Shown: positions 46,879 to 60,312, counted from the first letter of the stretch. The stretch is 64,000 nucleotides of DNA from Annona cherimola (GCA_030490835.1 CM059971.1:96748595-96812594), one strand, 5' to 3'. Notes: a model not told the origin generated them from the sequence alone. Translations and numbers: made by a program.

Positions 46879-49504
46879 TCTCTATACTTTTGCGTTTGAT
46901 TTCATTGTATCGGACCGCAATCAGTCCCTTAAAGCAACGTATCAATCAACAAAAAAGCAACTTAACCTTTTTGAAGTTTATGCTGCCATTGAGAAAGAAT
47001 TATTAAATCCAAAGTTCCGTTCAACCCGACTAATTCTTTCATGCCTCTGATAAGACCTATGGGCATTAATGCTGGAAAACACCACTGCTATTGACAATTG
47101 CTTTTCCCACGTGACAATATTGTAGGTACATACATGTGAAAGATCCTAGTCATTCCTTTTTTTTGAAAAATTGATCGGTTGCTGTGTTTTAACCCACCTG
47201 ATTATTAATCCTGGGCAATTATTCGGCCTAGTAGTCAACCAAACGCAACGACTGTCCATGTCCATGTACGGTGCTACCCATCAGCGACCTGCTAGTTAGA
47301 TGCAGGTTTTTAATAATATGGCTTGAAGCACTCCAAGTAGCTAGATCAGGACCGTACAATGATTCCCCAGTGAACATTTTTTTCATAGCGGTGTTGCTTG
47401 CAACGTGGGCTTTCCATCTGCAGGAGAAACAGGAAATTTTGGAAAAGGAATTCTGTCTTATATATATATATATTATAGATGGGTGTTGGATGTTTTGGAA
47501 GAACGCAGGCAAGTAAGAAACACTAATTGAAATGTTAACATCGACGTTTCACATACAATAGTTCCTGTTGCCAGTTGCTACTTTTAAATTAATGACTGTA
47601 ATAAATATTCACCAAGTGATCAGGAATGGTCGTGGGTAGTTTTGACAATTTAACCAATGGCATTTCTCGTCCACACCAATTCCTCGAGAGATTAAATGGT
47701 CTGCAGGTATTCGCTGGCAATTCTCAAAGCATCGTGGAATATGTAGTTTTTTTTTTTTCTTTCTTTCTTTCTTTTTGAACTTTAGTAGAATGTGTAGTTT
47801 TTGGAATTATTGTTTATAATCATTTTAGCGTGATGACGTTCTCATCAGGACTTATCATTTGATACTTTGGTTAGGATCATATCCGGCATGCAGGGCACTG
47901 AAGCTATGGAAAATATTGCCCATGATCAAGAATGATATATATACACCTTCAAAAAAAAGAACGATATATATATATATATATCTCAGAATTAGGTATGCCA
48001 AATTTTAATCGAAAAAACATTATAAAAAAAATTTTAATGGAAAAAAACGAAATCTCTTCTCTTATGAGTCCATCACTAAAATAAATTATAATCTATATTT
48101 AGATTAATTGTAATTGGTGAAACTATTAATCCTATGATTAGTGATTATGCAACCCATTGGATTTCTTTTCCTGTGGGTGGGTTTTGCTATAAATAAAGAG
48201 ACCTTACCATTTCACGGTTTTAGAGCCGTTTCCAGTTCCCATGGCGGCCCATGATTCTGCGGCGACTGTGTACTAGTGTCCCGCGTCGACAAGCATCACT
48301 GCTTAATTAAATCATTGCGAACAATCATTTCCATATAATTTATCCAAACAACAATTCATTTGCGCCATTCAAAGACAAATAAACAACACATGGATGTCAT
48401 TTTCATCGGATTTTTTTGGGGCCTATCGCTTTAAATTCTTTAAGTTCTTGTGGGAGTGTGAGGATTCCTCCGCAATTATTCTCTTCCTATTAGAAATACG
48501 AGGGATTATATTCAAGAACAGAGAAGGAATATTTGGAGATCTAATCGAGGGTCCCAGACCCAAAAGGAATGAATATTATTCGTGGGATGTATTTGGGTTT
48601 TTATTGAAAAACCGTGACTAACGGGCACCTCAGCCAAGACATTCTACGGACAATTTTTTTAGTCCCTTTCCAGCACAATTTCCAAATTCCGTGTCCACCA
48701 ATAAACAACAGCAATGTCTTTTCACTGGATTTTATAAAGTATGCATACCACACCTTCTGATGTAGCGCATATGACAACTAATATCCTAGCCTTTGATCTT
48801 CTGGGTTTTTCTTTTTCGCTCACATGCCTCCATCTTCACCGTAAGTTCGTCCGAAAGGTGAACAGCTTTCCTGTTGCTTGCGCTTTTCCTTGTACATCCA
48901 CGTAAGAATGACTACGAAGAATTTCCCACCGTTCGTCCACCCACGGTGGGCGGGATTCCCCACGCACATCGGCCTGCTCTATGTGATTATCACCAGCAGC
49001 AGTGTTCAAATGTCCTCTCAGTTCCTACTAACCACCAGTTAGGTACAATGAGAAAAATCGCTTAAACGGCTGCAAATTTTAAAAGCAGAGACAGTACAAT
49101 ATGGTTAAATTATTGGATGCAATCGACTGTACGCTGAAATCAATTATTTTTTCATTTAAATTCAAATCATTCATCATATTCTACTTTATTAATATTTGAT
49201 TGACATAAAAATTATATTATTTAAATTTATATATAATAAATGAGCCCGCTGATCATCTATTACCAATCATAATACCTATTTTCTATGTTTTGAAAATTTT
49301 TAAATAAGATAATTAATCTATGTGTATATTATCTATAACTAAGTTTTACTAATTTCGGAGATGTGCATATATTTATTTTCTATTTTTAAATACAAGGGTA
49401 TTGCGATCGTTTTCATTGGGGTAAAAAACACCACAATAACCCTATATTTAAAATATAAAATTAGTATAACTTAGTTTATAGCTAAATAGTGCATACGTAG
49501 ATGG
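46879..49504. other. Intergenic interval, no gene recognised
   Basis: A 'tttctttctttcttt' run lies at about 47755-47775, short (AT)n runs at about 47460 and 47965-47980, and an AT-rich inverted stretch at about 49290-49500. Frames at 47228-47516 and 48394-48621 have no family resemblance. Confidence 0.5.
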
Positions 49505-50063
49505 AGCTCGCTTCAATGTAACTGGGTTACATAAAAGCAGTCCCATGTAATTCCCTCAAAATTTAAGATTTTAATGCATGATAAAAAAATTTAATCCATT
49601 TATTGTATTTAACATTATTTATTTAATTATGAGACTATGTTTTATCCAAATTCAATATGTGCACAAGCCACATTTGCTAAAAAATAGGTACATTTATGTG
49701 TAAATTAAGAAAAATACTTAAATCCATTTACATATATATTAAAATGTTGAACACTTTAGAGAATCATTTAGCCATGTAATAATTATATTTTAGATGACTT
49801 AGATATTGAAAATACTACTTAAAAATTGATGTATAGAATTAAATCATTTTATTATGATGTATAGAATTAAATCATTTTATTATGTTTATTTTGCATGTTT
49901 AAAGATGAGACACATATACAGTGATATTAAACAAATGAAAAAGTTTCCTTAATAATATAAGTAATGATAAACACAATAGATGATGTGGATTTTTCATCAA
50001 TCATCTAGACGTTGAAGATAAAAAAAGAGTCACCTAGAAAGAAGTTTTCATAGAAGCATCTAC
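49505..50063. mobile_element. Long-TIR MITE (about 0.55 kb)
   Basis: It is the same family as 10135-10632: the left end holds 'ttacataaaagcag' then a 'aaaatttaagattttaatg' phrase, and the right end holds their inverted counterparts to about 50063. A local 23-bp duplication ('gatgtatagaattaaatcat') occurs at about 49827-49880. Non-coding. Confidence 0.6.
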
Positions 50064-50119
50064 GTATGTAGATTAACTACCTTATTAAAAAAATTTAAAA
50101 AATTAAAAATGGAATTTTA

Positions 50120-53100
50120 AAACCTTACCAGTAAGAGTTTCTATTTTACTGCCGGTCCCAAACCCAGAAAAAACGAGTGTTGACATGTAAGGCTGGCAAC
50201 CGGTACTATTAAAAATTACTGCCGCATCTTTTATGGATTCTAAAAATATACTAAAAGTTGTTAATACTAGGGCGTCCCTTATAAGTGACGCGATGCAGCA
50301 GAGTCCGGCTATAGTGAGAAATGAGCAACGGTTGCTAGGGCATTTTTCCAGAAGTGACGCGCTACATCGGAGCTCGGATGTAGTGAGAAATGGGCAAGGG
50401 TTGCGAGGACGCCTCTTCGAAAGCGACATGCCACAACGACGTCCAGTTGTGGCAAGAAGTCGGCAAAGGTTCCCATGTCTTTTATGAATGTGGTTTAGGG
50501 AAGAATGTGGTACCAAAACACAAGGTCTGTTTTGCCCCATGAAATATTAGGACACTTTTAGGGAAAAGTATGAAAGTAGTAGATATTATGAGAATAAGAA
50601 GAATTAATATAGCATGCCTTTAAGAGACTAGGTGGACAGGAGAGAAGGCTAAAGAGATCAATGGATTCAAATTCTGAAATAGGAAAGGATGGTAATAGAA
50701 ATGGTATAGGGATAATAGTAGATAACAAATTCATAAATAAAATTGTTGATATCAATAGAGTAAATGATAGAATTATTCAAATAAAACTTGTATTAAGTTT
50801 CGAGGTTATAAATGTGATTAGTGCTTATGCACCACAAGTAGGATTAGATGATAGAATCAAAAAATAATTTTTGAATGACTTAGATAGTGTAATGCAAATG
50901 ATACCTGATTAGGAAAAGGTTGCGACATGTGAAGATTTAAATGGACATATAGGAAAGGAGAATGTAGGATATGAGAGAAGTCATGAAGATTTCGGCTTTG
51001 GAATAAAGAATGAAATGGGAAATGTCATTTTGAACTTTGTTATAGCATATGATTTGGTTATAGCAAATACCTTATTTCAAAAATGAGATAAACACTATAT
51101 AACTTTCAAGAGTGGGACCAATTCTAACCAAATAAATTTCTTCCTTATAAGAAAATGGATAGATCTATTTGTATTAGTGGTAAGGTTATCCCAGGTGAGA
51201 ACTTAGCTATGCAACATAAATTATTATTAATGAATATATATATATACAAAAAGAGTCAACAAAAACTAAAGACAATATAATTTCAAAAATTAAATGATAG
51301 AATTTAAAGGGAAATGATATGGAAATTTTTAGTAAAAGAATTATAAGAGAAGGAAAATAAGACACACAAGAAGATAGAGTAGAATCAATGTGAGATAAAA
51401 TGACAACTAATATAAAAGAAGTAGAACAAAGTATTGTAGGTATATATAAAAATCATAGATCCTTACATAGAGAAACTTGGTGGTGGAATGAGGATGTTTA
51501 AAAAGCTATAAATGCTAAACAAGAAAAGTTTAAAACATGCAGAGAAATAAAAATGATACAAACTTACAGCAATACAAACTATCAAAAAAACTACTAAAAA
51601 GATTATTACCGATGCTAAACACAAAGCTTATGATAACTTATATGACAGATTATGAACTAGACAAGGTGAAAAGAATATTTTTAAGTTTGCTAAATTAGGA
51701 GAAAATAAAGGCAAAGATTTAACACATGTTAGATTAGTTAAAAGTGAGGACCAAAAAGTTCTAGTTAAAGATGATAATATTAAAGAAATATGGAAAACTT
51801 ATTTTTATAGTTTACTAAATGATACTCCACACGAACATTTAACATTAGATGTTTGTTTAAATAGAGAAGAAAATAGGAATATCAGTTATTTCTTAAAAAT
51901 TCAAATATCTGAAATAAATGAAGCTCTAAGAAAAATAAAAACAAGAAAAATCTTAGGCCCGGATAATATACCAATTGAGTCATGGAAGTACATGGGAGAT
52001 ATAGGTGCAACATAGTTAATAAATTTTGGTAACAAGATTATAAAAACAAAGTTAATGCCAAGTGAATGGAAGAAAAATATTATAGTTCCAATTTATAAAA
52101 ATAAGGAAGATATTCAAAATTGTGCAAATTATTGTGAAATAAAACTAATGAATCATACTATGAAATTATGGAAAAGAGTAATTGAATTTAGACTAAGACG
52201 GGAAACTAATGTATCTGAAAATTAATTTGGTTTTATGCCAAGAAGATCAACCACTGAAGTTATTTTCTTATTTAGATAACCATTTTAAAAGTATAGGGAG
52301 AAGAAAAAGAACTTATATATGCTTTTTATTAATTTAGAAAAGTATATTATCGAGTACCAAGGAAGTTAATATGACAAGTAATAAAAAAGAAATGAATTAA
52401 TAACAAATACATTGATATTATTAAAAATATGTACAAGGGGGCTGTAACAAAATGTGATGACCGTTAGTGGAGATAATAATATTTTTCCAGTTAAAATAGG
52501 TTTATATTAAGGCTCAACTTTAAGTCCTTATCTTTTTACCTTAATAATAAATGAAATTACTAGACATCTCCAAAAGAAGTACTTTGGTGTATGTTATTTG
52601 CAGATGACATTGTTCTAAAAGATGAAACTAAAGAATAACTAAATTTAAAATTGAATAAGTGGGTAGATGCTTTAGAATCTAATGGTTTTAGAATTAGCCG
52701 CACAAAAACTGAATATACGAAATGCAATTTTATTAATAGTGAGAACCCGGATGAGAAACCAATTAAGATTTTAGATCAAGCAGTAACAAGAACTAATTAC
52801 TTCCGGTACTTAGGATCAATAGTTCAAGAGAATAGGAAAATTGAGAAAGATATAATACATAGAATTCAAGTAGGATGAAAGAAATAACGAAGCGCGTCAG
52901 GAATTTTATGTAACTGTCGAGTTCTAATTAAACTAAAAGAAAAATTTTATAAGACTGTGATTAGACCTGCTATGTTTTATGGGACAGAATGTTGAGCAAT
53001 TAAAGAATAACATATACAAAAATGAGCGTAGTATAAATGAGAATGTTAAGGTGGATGAGTGGTATAATAAAAAAAAATAAAATTATGAATGAAATAATTC

Positions 53101-53403
53101 GAAAAAACTTAAAAGAGAGACCAATTTGTGATAAAATGAGAAAAAATAGATTAAGATGGTTTAATCATGTTAAAAGGAGGCCTGAAGTAGCACTGATTAG
53201 GAGAACAGAGTCTATCCAAGTAGAAGATGGTAGGAGAATGAGAGGAAGACCCAAAAAATATGGATGAAAGTAATTAAATAAGATTTAAAAATATTACAAC
53301 TTATAGAAAATTTAGTCTTAAATCGCCAAGAATAGCGCAACAGAATCTATGCAGCCGACCTTACCTAGGTAAGAAATGACTTATGATGATGATGATGATA
53401 ATA
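50120..53403 (+). mobile_element. RTE-type LINE (non-LTR retrotransposon), near full length, decayed
   Basis: The 15-bp duplication AAAAATGGAATTTTA flanks it (50105-50119, 53404-53418). The 3' end is a short GAT repeat (about 53385-53401) instead of poly-A, as in RTE elements. In order: a 5' region (50230-50490, RNEQRLLGHF..NGQGLRG repeats); an apurinic-endonuclease domain (GIGIIVDNKF at about 50710, NVISAYAPQVG at 50811-50843, DLNGHIG at 50934-50954, FKSGTNSNQINF at about 51106); a reverse transcriptase (GPDNIPIESWKYMGD at about 51958, FGFMPRRSTTEV at about 52229, FADD catalytic box at 52597-52608, FRYLGSIVQENRKIEKDI at about 52802-52855); and the C-terminal RMLRWMSGI...RLRWFNHVKRRP block (53040-53180). 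Many stops and frameshifts break it, so it is inactive. Plant genomes often annotate such sequences as 'craniofacial development protein 2-like'. Confidence 0.93.
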
Positions 53404-53418
53404 AAAAATGGAATTTTA

Positions 53419-55246
53419 GACTAGTCTAAAATAGCCCTGCCTCAGACAAGTTTGAGAAGATTAGGACTCATACATAACAAGCATAAATAGATGAGGTTAT
53501 TTATGATTATAAAAATATGAATATTAGTTATAAAAATTTCAATTTACTCAATTTTTTATAAATAAGTTAAATGAATAGTTCTAAACCCAGTAGATGAATT
53601 AGATGTAAAAAAAAGATGGTGGTGAAATACAATGGATTACATGTCATAATTTCTTCGTGTATGTATAAGTATTGAATATTGGAAAGAACATGTTCCAACA
53701 GGATTCATCCACGTCTTTCTTAATAATTACTAATTACAGGATATGGCCACAACACTAATGCACATAAATATTTATGATACAATGTACTTTCAGTTTAGTG
53801 GGTCACATGAAATAAATGAAACTGAAACATCCATTTTGGATGGGCTTAGAAGCTTTTTGTGCATGAAACGAGTGCAACAGATGAGAAATATGCATGATAG
53901 CTTTTTATACATAGTTTTTTTTATGTATATACTTACGGTCATCTCAATTTGTATGACATTTAAACCCTAAGATATTTTTACAATTTTCTAAAAGAGACAA
54001 CAAGTTCCTATCAATTTTCTTATATATAGTTATATACCAACGAAGAAGAGATTTTTGTGGGATGTGGGCAAAGAACACATACCATCGTAGCAACAAATTT
54101 TTGATATTACAATTGTTGTTAACAATGACCAAAATAGTTGGCCTTAAAGTTTCTTTGGTCCTACCGTGAGTGCTTTGCTTTTAGTAACATTTTAAAGAGT
54201 CAAAATCGCTTATATTTTTAAATTCAAATCGAACACAATTTTGGCTAAAAAAGTCCTATTTTGGATCAACAACACTTTTTTTCGGTGAATATGCTGCCAA
54301 ACAAAGACTAAAATCCACTATGATTAGATTAGATTAGAGTTTGCATATATTGAGCTCTATATATATTTCTTTTTGATTGATCTGCGTATATAATTATATA
54401 TTGCTATTTTGAAAATTTCATGTCAGTCGAATTAATTGCCGCATGTCGCAATATTAATCTTCCAAGGTCTCGTGTTTAAGGTACATAAGAGGACAGCCCC
54501 AACAATAGTTGGCCATTCACAGACTGCTTAAGAAGGCCAAATAATACGCATGTGTGCATGTAAAGTGGCTTGTGCTTTATCTTTTGGTGCCAATAATTAC
54601 GGCGCCTACAAGTGATAATGGCATTCTTAGATCTTAGGTCCTCAATTCCTCATCTTTCAATGTGCCTTACGAATTTAAATACCCACTCTTGTTTGTTACA
54701 TTAGCCGAAGGGCTTCTGTACATTAGGCATGCTAATTCATTTTCAGTTGTTCACAAGATGCGACCCAATGTACTATAACAAATTGTAGCATTTAAGATAG
54801 AAGTGTCAATCGTTTTTTTTTTACCTCATTGGTTTTTTTGAGGTGTTTGAAAAAAAAAACTTTTCAACCGAAATTTTTCAATCTAAAATTTTTAATAAAT
54901 ATAAATTTACATTAATCTTAATTTGTATTATAATCAAGTTATGAGAAATTTTTACAAATTTTTATGAAAAAACAACATGCTCCCATCAATGTAACTTTGG
55001 GGACAACTCCTAACCTAGATTGAACTAGGATATTTTAGTATTTAGCCAATGATGAGCACCACTGTGCCATTGGGCTCATTGTTGGTTGTTTTTAGGTTGC
55101 TACTTATACCAATTAACAATATTTCTTACTAATGAGCATAAGTAATAACACACCACAACAAATGAAAATCTAAACTTTATTTCTATTAAAATGTTTTACT
55201 ATAGTATGTGTCATGTCTGAAAAGTCAAATTTTACATAAAATTAAA
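53419..55246. other. Intergenic interval, no gene recognised
   Basis: AT-rich sequence with short frames only (for example 53743-53970) that match nothing known to me. Confidence 0.5.
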
Positions 55247-55522
55247 GGGTGCATTTTGGAAGTGATAAAATTTTTGAATGAAAAGTTTTCAATGTAAACA
55301 ATTTTTGAATTAAGAGAAAATGATGTAATATAATATAAGTAATAACGATGAATAAAGATAATGAAATTAAAATAGATAGATTACTTGTATGAGTAGTTGT
55401 AAAGAAATAATTGAAAGATAAAATAATGGTACAGGAAAATATGAAAAAATGATTAAAAATATGATAATTGTGAAAAGTAAAAAGTTTTAAATTAAAAAAT
55501 TTTAATGTAAACAAACATGCCC
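55247..55522 (+). mobile_element. Tourist-like MITE, 276 bp
   Basis: The ends are GGGTGCATTTTGGAAG and, as reverse complement of the right end, GGGCATGTTTGTTTAC. Flanking triplets are AAA on both sides. The interior is colinear with the copy at 60544-60824. Confidence 0.7.
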
Positions 55523-56511
55523 AAAATCAAGAACTCATTTATGGACATACTCTGCTGCCAAACCACTTGACTTTACAAGTGTTGACAAGTCTCAATTAAT
55601 TAAGTACTCTAGCAAGTTCAATGATTTGTGTTCCGGACACACATGAGCGCCCTCCAAGGAGCCTATCACATTACATACACGTGTGTCACTGACATCTGTC
55701 TGCTCAAGCCCCACCGTCAATCAAGCCGAGGGCGAAGGTAGGACGCTGAACATCTATTCAAAGGAGGCACTCATGAGAACTTGTTGTAATAAAATAAATA
55801 TTTTAAGGAAAATAACTATTGGCATATATATAAACGAATATAATTATTATGAATAGTTAAATATAGGTAAAGTAAACATCGCAATAATTAAATAAAAGAG
55901 TAAAGGAGGCCTTTTGAGACCTTTTTGAATTTAAGGAGCTTTTACTTCCATTTTCTAAAACGAAAACGAAAACGAAATCATAAATGGTAAGTTGATGTTA
56001 CTTCTGTCAATCTTTCTTAGTAATTAGTACGTGTGACTTTTCATCCTTAACTATATTTTATCCTTACTTTTTCCGAATGTCATGTTTAATTTTTTTATAA
56101 TTAATTCAATTCACGAAAAATCTTCACGCCATTTTATTATTTTTTTTCTTTTTCTAATCTTTCACTGTCGAAACAAGTTCAAATAAGGGCATGTACCTGG
56201 CTAGTATGAAAAACTTGTGGTTCGGATTATTGAAAAGTTTATCATGTGGAGCTTAATTAAAATAGGCGCATAAAATTAATCTCACTCCAGAGAGAGAGAC
56301 GAACCGAGCTCCTTTACTCAAAAATAAAAAATAAAAAAAGCAAAATCTGCATGCATGGGCTGTGCGTCCGGACGAGTGTCTAGGATTTGACGTTGATCTT
56401 TGTCCGGTTCATTTGGAAGAGCACCTCTCTCTCACGTCCACACCAATTCGTCCCCGTGTCACGTGGGACCCACAGGGAAAGATATCGGGCCCGGGATGCG
56501 GCTTCCTCGCC

Positions 56512-56547
<36 letters not shown>

Positions 56548-57631
56548 CCCTCTCCCCCGAAAACCGCTGCATGGAAAACCGCCATTGCAGCTGCGGTTTT
56601 ATCAGCAACCAGGCCGGGCGTTCACATGGGATCCATCTGCTGGCCTTAATGGAAAAGGGAAAGGACAATAATCATGCTATCCAGGAATATATATGTTGCA
56701 CCATTTCTTTTCTCATCACACACTGCTCTCATGACTGCCCTCGAATAGCCACGTATATTCCACGACCGCATCATACCTTCCACGAATTTTCGTCCATTTC
56801 ACCGCCCCCCAGCCATCATCACGATTCTTCATAATACGAAACCAACCGCCATCTGTCCCCTCCTCTCAAATGCAAGTACACCCATATCTATCCGAAACAT
56901 CCGAATATTCCATGCTTAACGAGCGGATTTGATCATTTGATGAGTGAGGAACGGTAGCTAGCTAGCTAAAGTGAACGCATCCAGAGGACGGACTTGTTAA
57001 TTGCGTGTGGCTTTTTGCTGCGACGACATATGTTCTTCGCGCTTGGCCATGATCGAAGCTTTTGTCCCCCGCACGGATTTATCCACCCTGCAATTATCAA
57101 CATCGTGACAGAAAAAAACTTAATTCCACCACCAATAATAATAAAAAAAAGATTATCAGGTGAATGCATGCATTGGCTGTAAACAAATGTCAATTAGATT
57201 GTGACACTCGATATAAGCAATTGATCAATAGGAATTAATTTCGTGTTTGAACGACAGAATACTGTTGTCACTATACGTGACAATATTGGCGCGGATTCAT
57301 TAGTTGCGGACATTGCATTTTAGTACTATATTTATTGGGCAAGGCATTTGGCAGTAGATCAATCACAAGAAGGCATTAATCCGCTTGACCGTTTTATTCC
57401 GTGTCCATGAGGATTATGTCGGCACCATTTTGCTAACTAGCACTGTAGGAGTAGATCCATCCCGATAGCGAAAGAGCAAGGCGTGCGCCGCAGATCAGAA
57501 ACAGCGACGCAAGTAAAGCCGAGTACTTCGACCCAACATTCTCTTTTCGGTTTTAAAAATCGAAAAAGAATATTCCTTATTTCCTTAGCTATTTAGTATT
57601 TACGCCCATTCTTAAAGCTGTAATCACTAGA
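55523..57631. other. Intergenic interval, no gene recognised
   Basis: A GC-richer patch at about 56350-57100 includes a (CT)n tract at 56513-56545 and looks like a gene leader, but no coding exon follows on either strand. The frames through the tract are serine-leucine or arginine-glutamate repeat translation. Confidence 0.5.
56513..56545. repeat. (CT)n microsatellite
   Basis: A perfect CT run of about 33 bp in a GC-richer patch. It produces three overlapping spurious frames. Confidence 0.9.
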
Positions 57632-57653
57632 TGGTTATCTGCAATAAGCATGC

Positions 57654-58115
57654 CACTACAGCGAAAGTAATTATATATGGCTATCTTTTGCGGATAAGTT
57701 TCAATTTTATTTACATTTTACTGTAGCAAACAATATAACATTACGTTTCTAATACAAATGAGAGATACAAGCTCTCTTAATAAAAGAGAGACAAATACTC
57801 ACCTTCTCAATTAAAATCAGAATTGACAAATACTGACCTTCTCAATTAAATTCCTGATCAACTAGCATAAAGGTCACGATACCATCTAGTTGGGCTACAC
57901 TTTTGTTTACATTAAGACATTATTATTTGTAATTAAATATGAATTGCTATAAAGAATGTGAAATTGGTTCTAAGCAATATAAAAATTGGTTATATTGGAC
58001 CGCATTTCACCACTTTAATTAAGCATTCAAGTATTTATAACATAATAATTATTTATGACCAAATGTATATATGTAGCCAAAATTATGGTCGCATTCGTTG
58101 ACATTTTCTGAAGTG
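57654..58115. mobile_element. CACTA-like inverted element shared by both duplicate copies
   Basis: The left end CACTACAGCGAAAGTAAT and the reverse complement of the right end CACTTCAGAAAATGTC share the CACT-CAG-AAA form. The same ends occur in copy 2 at 62216 and 62644, so the element predates the duplication. The flanking triplets differ, so the superfamily is a guess. Confidence 0.4.
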
Positions 58116-58647
58116 TAATTTTGCACAATAATTCACTATAAATAATTTGGAATTAATAGTAAAAAAATTTTAGCAAAATTTCTTTAGTTTTCGTATTTCC
58201 ATAGCATTATCAATATTATGTTGGCTTATTAGAATTGGGAATTAATATCTTTTGCAACGAAAAAATTAATCATCACTGTACTAGAATGATTTTGCAAAAT
58301 GTTGACTTTAAATGTATCGAATTAGGCTTTTAATCATGAATCAACACTAATGTGGATTACATATTGTGTAATCGGTTGGTTGCTTATACAATGCGGATGA
58401 TGTTAATTAATTATGGACCCTAGCAAGCATGCAACAATTTCGTAGTTGTACGGACCACAATGAAGGTCATCATAGAATTGTTGCTCGTGCCCCCTCATTC
58501 AACTCGAATTCGAGAACATTATCAACAATAAAAAAAAATGGTAAATAGTTATAAAAAATGGTAGATTCAAATATTCGCACTCGACTTGCATCTTTGGTAT
58601 ACAATCATAAGGATGACAATTGACACGAGTCAGGGATATTAATTTAA

Positions 58648-60312
58648 GGGTTAATTTTAACTATACCAACAACTTTTACTCTTAATTTTAAATATACCCA
58701 CTAAATAAACCTCAAATATCAAATATACCTCTGGCCATCACTATCATTGTAAATGACGTCAATGAAGAGTAGAAATGACGAACGTGCCCATGAGGATTGT
58801 GAATGGCCGCAGCCCCGATTTCTTCCTCAACGTCGATTTTCATGGCTACTGAGTGATTTCTCCCTAAATAAAATCTCCTCCCTATCTACCTCTTGTTCAT
58901 TTGTTTCAATAGATTGAGCAATGATCAGATCTATGAGATCTGAAATCGATTTGTTGTTCCAAATTTGATCGCAACAGTTCATCTTCTTCTGCAACAACCT
59001 CTGCTATTCGCCATTGATTTCTCCTCTGGTTTAGATCCGATTCCTCCACATTTGACTCTTACCAGGTACAAAAGCCTTCAATCCCAATCTGAAATCCCCA
59101 TCTCTCTTTCTCTCTCTCTCTTTCTAAACTAAGCAGAAATTCACTTCCATTTGCATAAATCTCTTCTTATAGAAATTGGAGAGGTAAAAATAATTGGGGA
59201 ACAAGGAAGAGCATATGGTGAAGAATGATTTGGTGGTGACAGTTCCTAGCTTCTCTAGACACCCAATATCCTTGGACAGGATGAAATCGCTGGTCAGCCT
59301 TTGTACCGGCATCACCTATGACTGCTCTAGCATCCAGATCTGGCTCAACGATAACAACAACTCCTGCCCAGCCACCATGCAGCCCCTCGAATCCAAAGAC
59401 TCATCCGCAACAACACCCTCCACTGCCTCATCCTCTTCTAGGAATCTCACTCTTACCACAAGGTCCTCTCGCTCCTCCCTGCTCTTAAATGTCCATCCTC
59501 CCTCACTTCCCTCCTCGATTCCCTTACAAAGAGTGCCAATTTCCTCCTTAATTCCGACAAGGAAGACCACGACTTCTTGATTGACACCAACTACATGCAG
59601 GTAGTCATGGGGTTTATTGTCGATGGCTGCACGGAGGACCTGAAGGTGGTAGAGGGCATCTTCAAGGTTCTCTATTTGGCACTTATGGAGACGAGGTCAC
59701 CGTGAAGAAGGTGGCAGCCTAGGTTGAGGAGATGAATCACTTGGTTAGCGTGGTGGCTTTGGCTATGGAGAAAGGTGGTTTGGATTTGAAAGTCGATGCT
59801 ACAAAGGTGTTGGAGGTATTCGTTGCCATGGAAGATGACTCCGAATTGGGCTTCTCAGCAGTGTGCTTCAAACTGATTGCCGAGAAGGAGGATGGGATTT
59901 CCAGATTGTTCGGGTTGATGTGCGTCGAGGGGAATTCCAAAGCGATCGAGGCCAGGTTATTGCGCCTCATCGTCGTCGCTAGAAGGCAAAAGATGAGAAC
60001 ACCAGTCATGCAATTAGATATTGTTCTGGTGCTCGAAAAATTGCTATTGAGTAAAGCATTGGATGACACCATCGTGGAGAAGGCACTGAAGATGTTGAAA
60101 ATGAAGTGGGATGAAATGTATGGGTAATTTAGTCATTTAGAAATATTTTTCCAGCCAAACCTATTCCATTACCTATTTTTCTGATGGACCATCAAATTTG
60201 GGGCATATTCGATATTAAAGGCATACCTAATAGGTATATATGAAATATTTCATACTTAGCGAGTATATTTGAAATTAAGGGCAAACGTTATGGGTATATT
60301 TGAAATTAACCC
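58648..60312. mobile_element. Pack-MULE-like element, 1665 bp, carrying a U-box gene fragment
   Basis: The ends align as GGGTTAATTTTAACTATACC (left) and GGGTTAATTTCAAATATACC (reverse complement of right). Similarity continues for about 60 bp through a 'CCTTAATTTCAAATATAC'-type phrase. The 9-bp repeat TTAATTTAA flanks it (58639-58647, 60313-60321). The tandem duplicate lacks the element: around 63118-63128 it reads straight through 'actaatttaatatcg', giving a natural empty site. Long terminal inverted repeats with a 9-bp TSD point to the Mutator superfamily. There is no transposase; the interior is a host-derived gene fragment. These are the marks of a Pack-MULE. Confidence 0.85.
59215..60127 (+). 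pseudogene. Captured U-box/ARM-repeat E3 ubiquitin ligase fragment (PUB20-26-like)
   Basis: Translation from ATG 59215 gives a U-box core: [20 protein letters not shown], then [15 protein letters not shown] and [16 protein letters not shown]. This matches the plant PUB pattern ([20 protein letters not shown], then CTGVTYDR-SIQRWL, then CPATMQ-L-SKD). Then a frameshift near 59400 moves to [14 protein letters not shown], where a TAG falls at the conserved tryptophan position. The ARM-region part resumes ([18 protein letters not shown]), and after another break comes a 131-codon stretch ending at 60127 with KLIAEKEDGISRLFGLM and VEKALKMLKMKW, typical of the PUB C-terminal ARM region. About 110 bp of CT-rich leader upstream is also included. 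The first conserved U-box cysteine has changed to histidine and the frame is broken, so it cannot make the ancestral enzyme. The lack of a poly-A tail argues against retroposition. Confidence 0.85.

Noticed and set aside
56362..56834. Three overlapping plus-strand frames up to 144 codons
   Set aside because: They share a CT microsatellite and show no domain; openness in all three frames argues against coding.
59316..60072. Minus-strand frames of 84 and 111 codons
   Set aside because: They are shadows of the captured U-box/ARM fragment, which reads on the plus strand.
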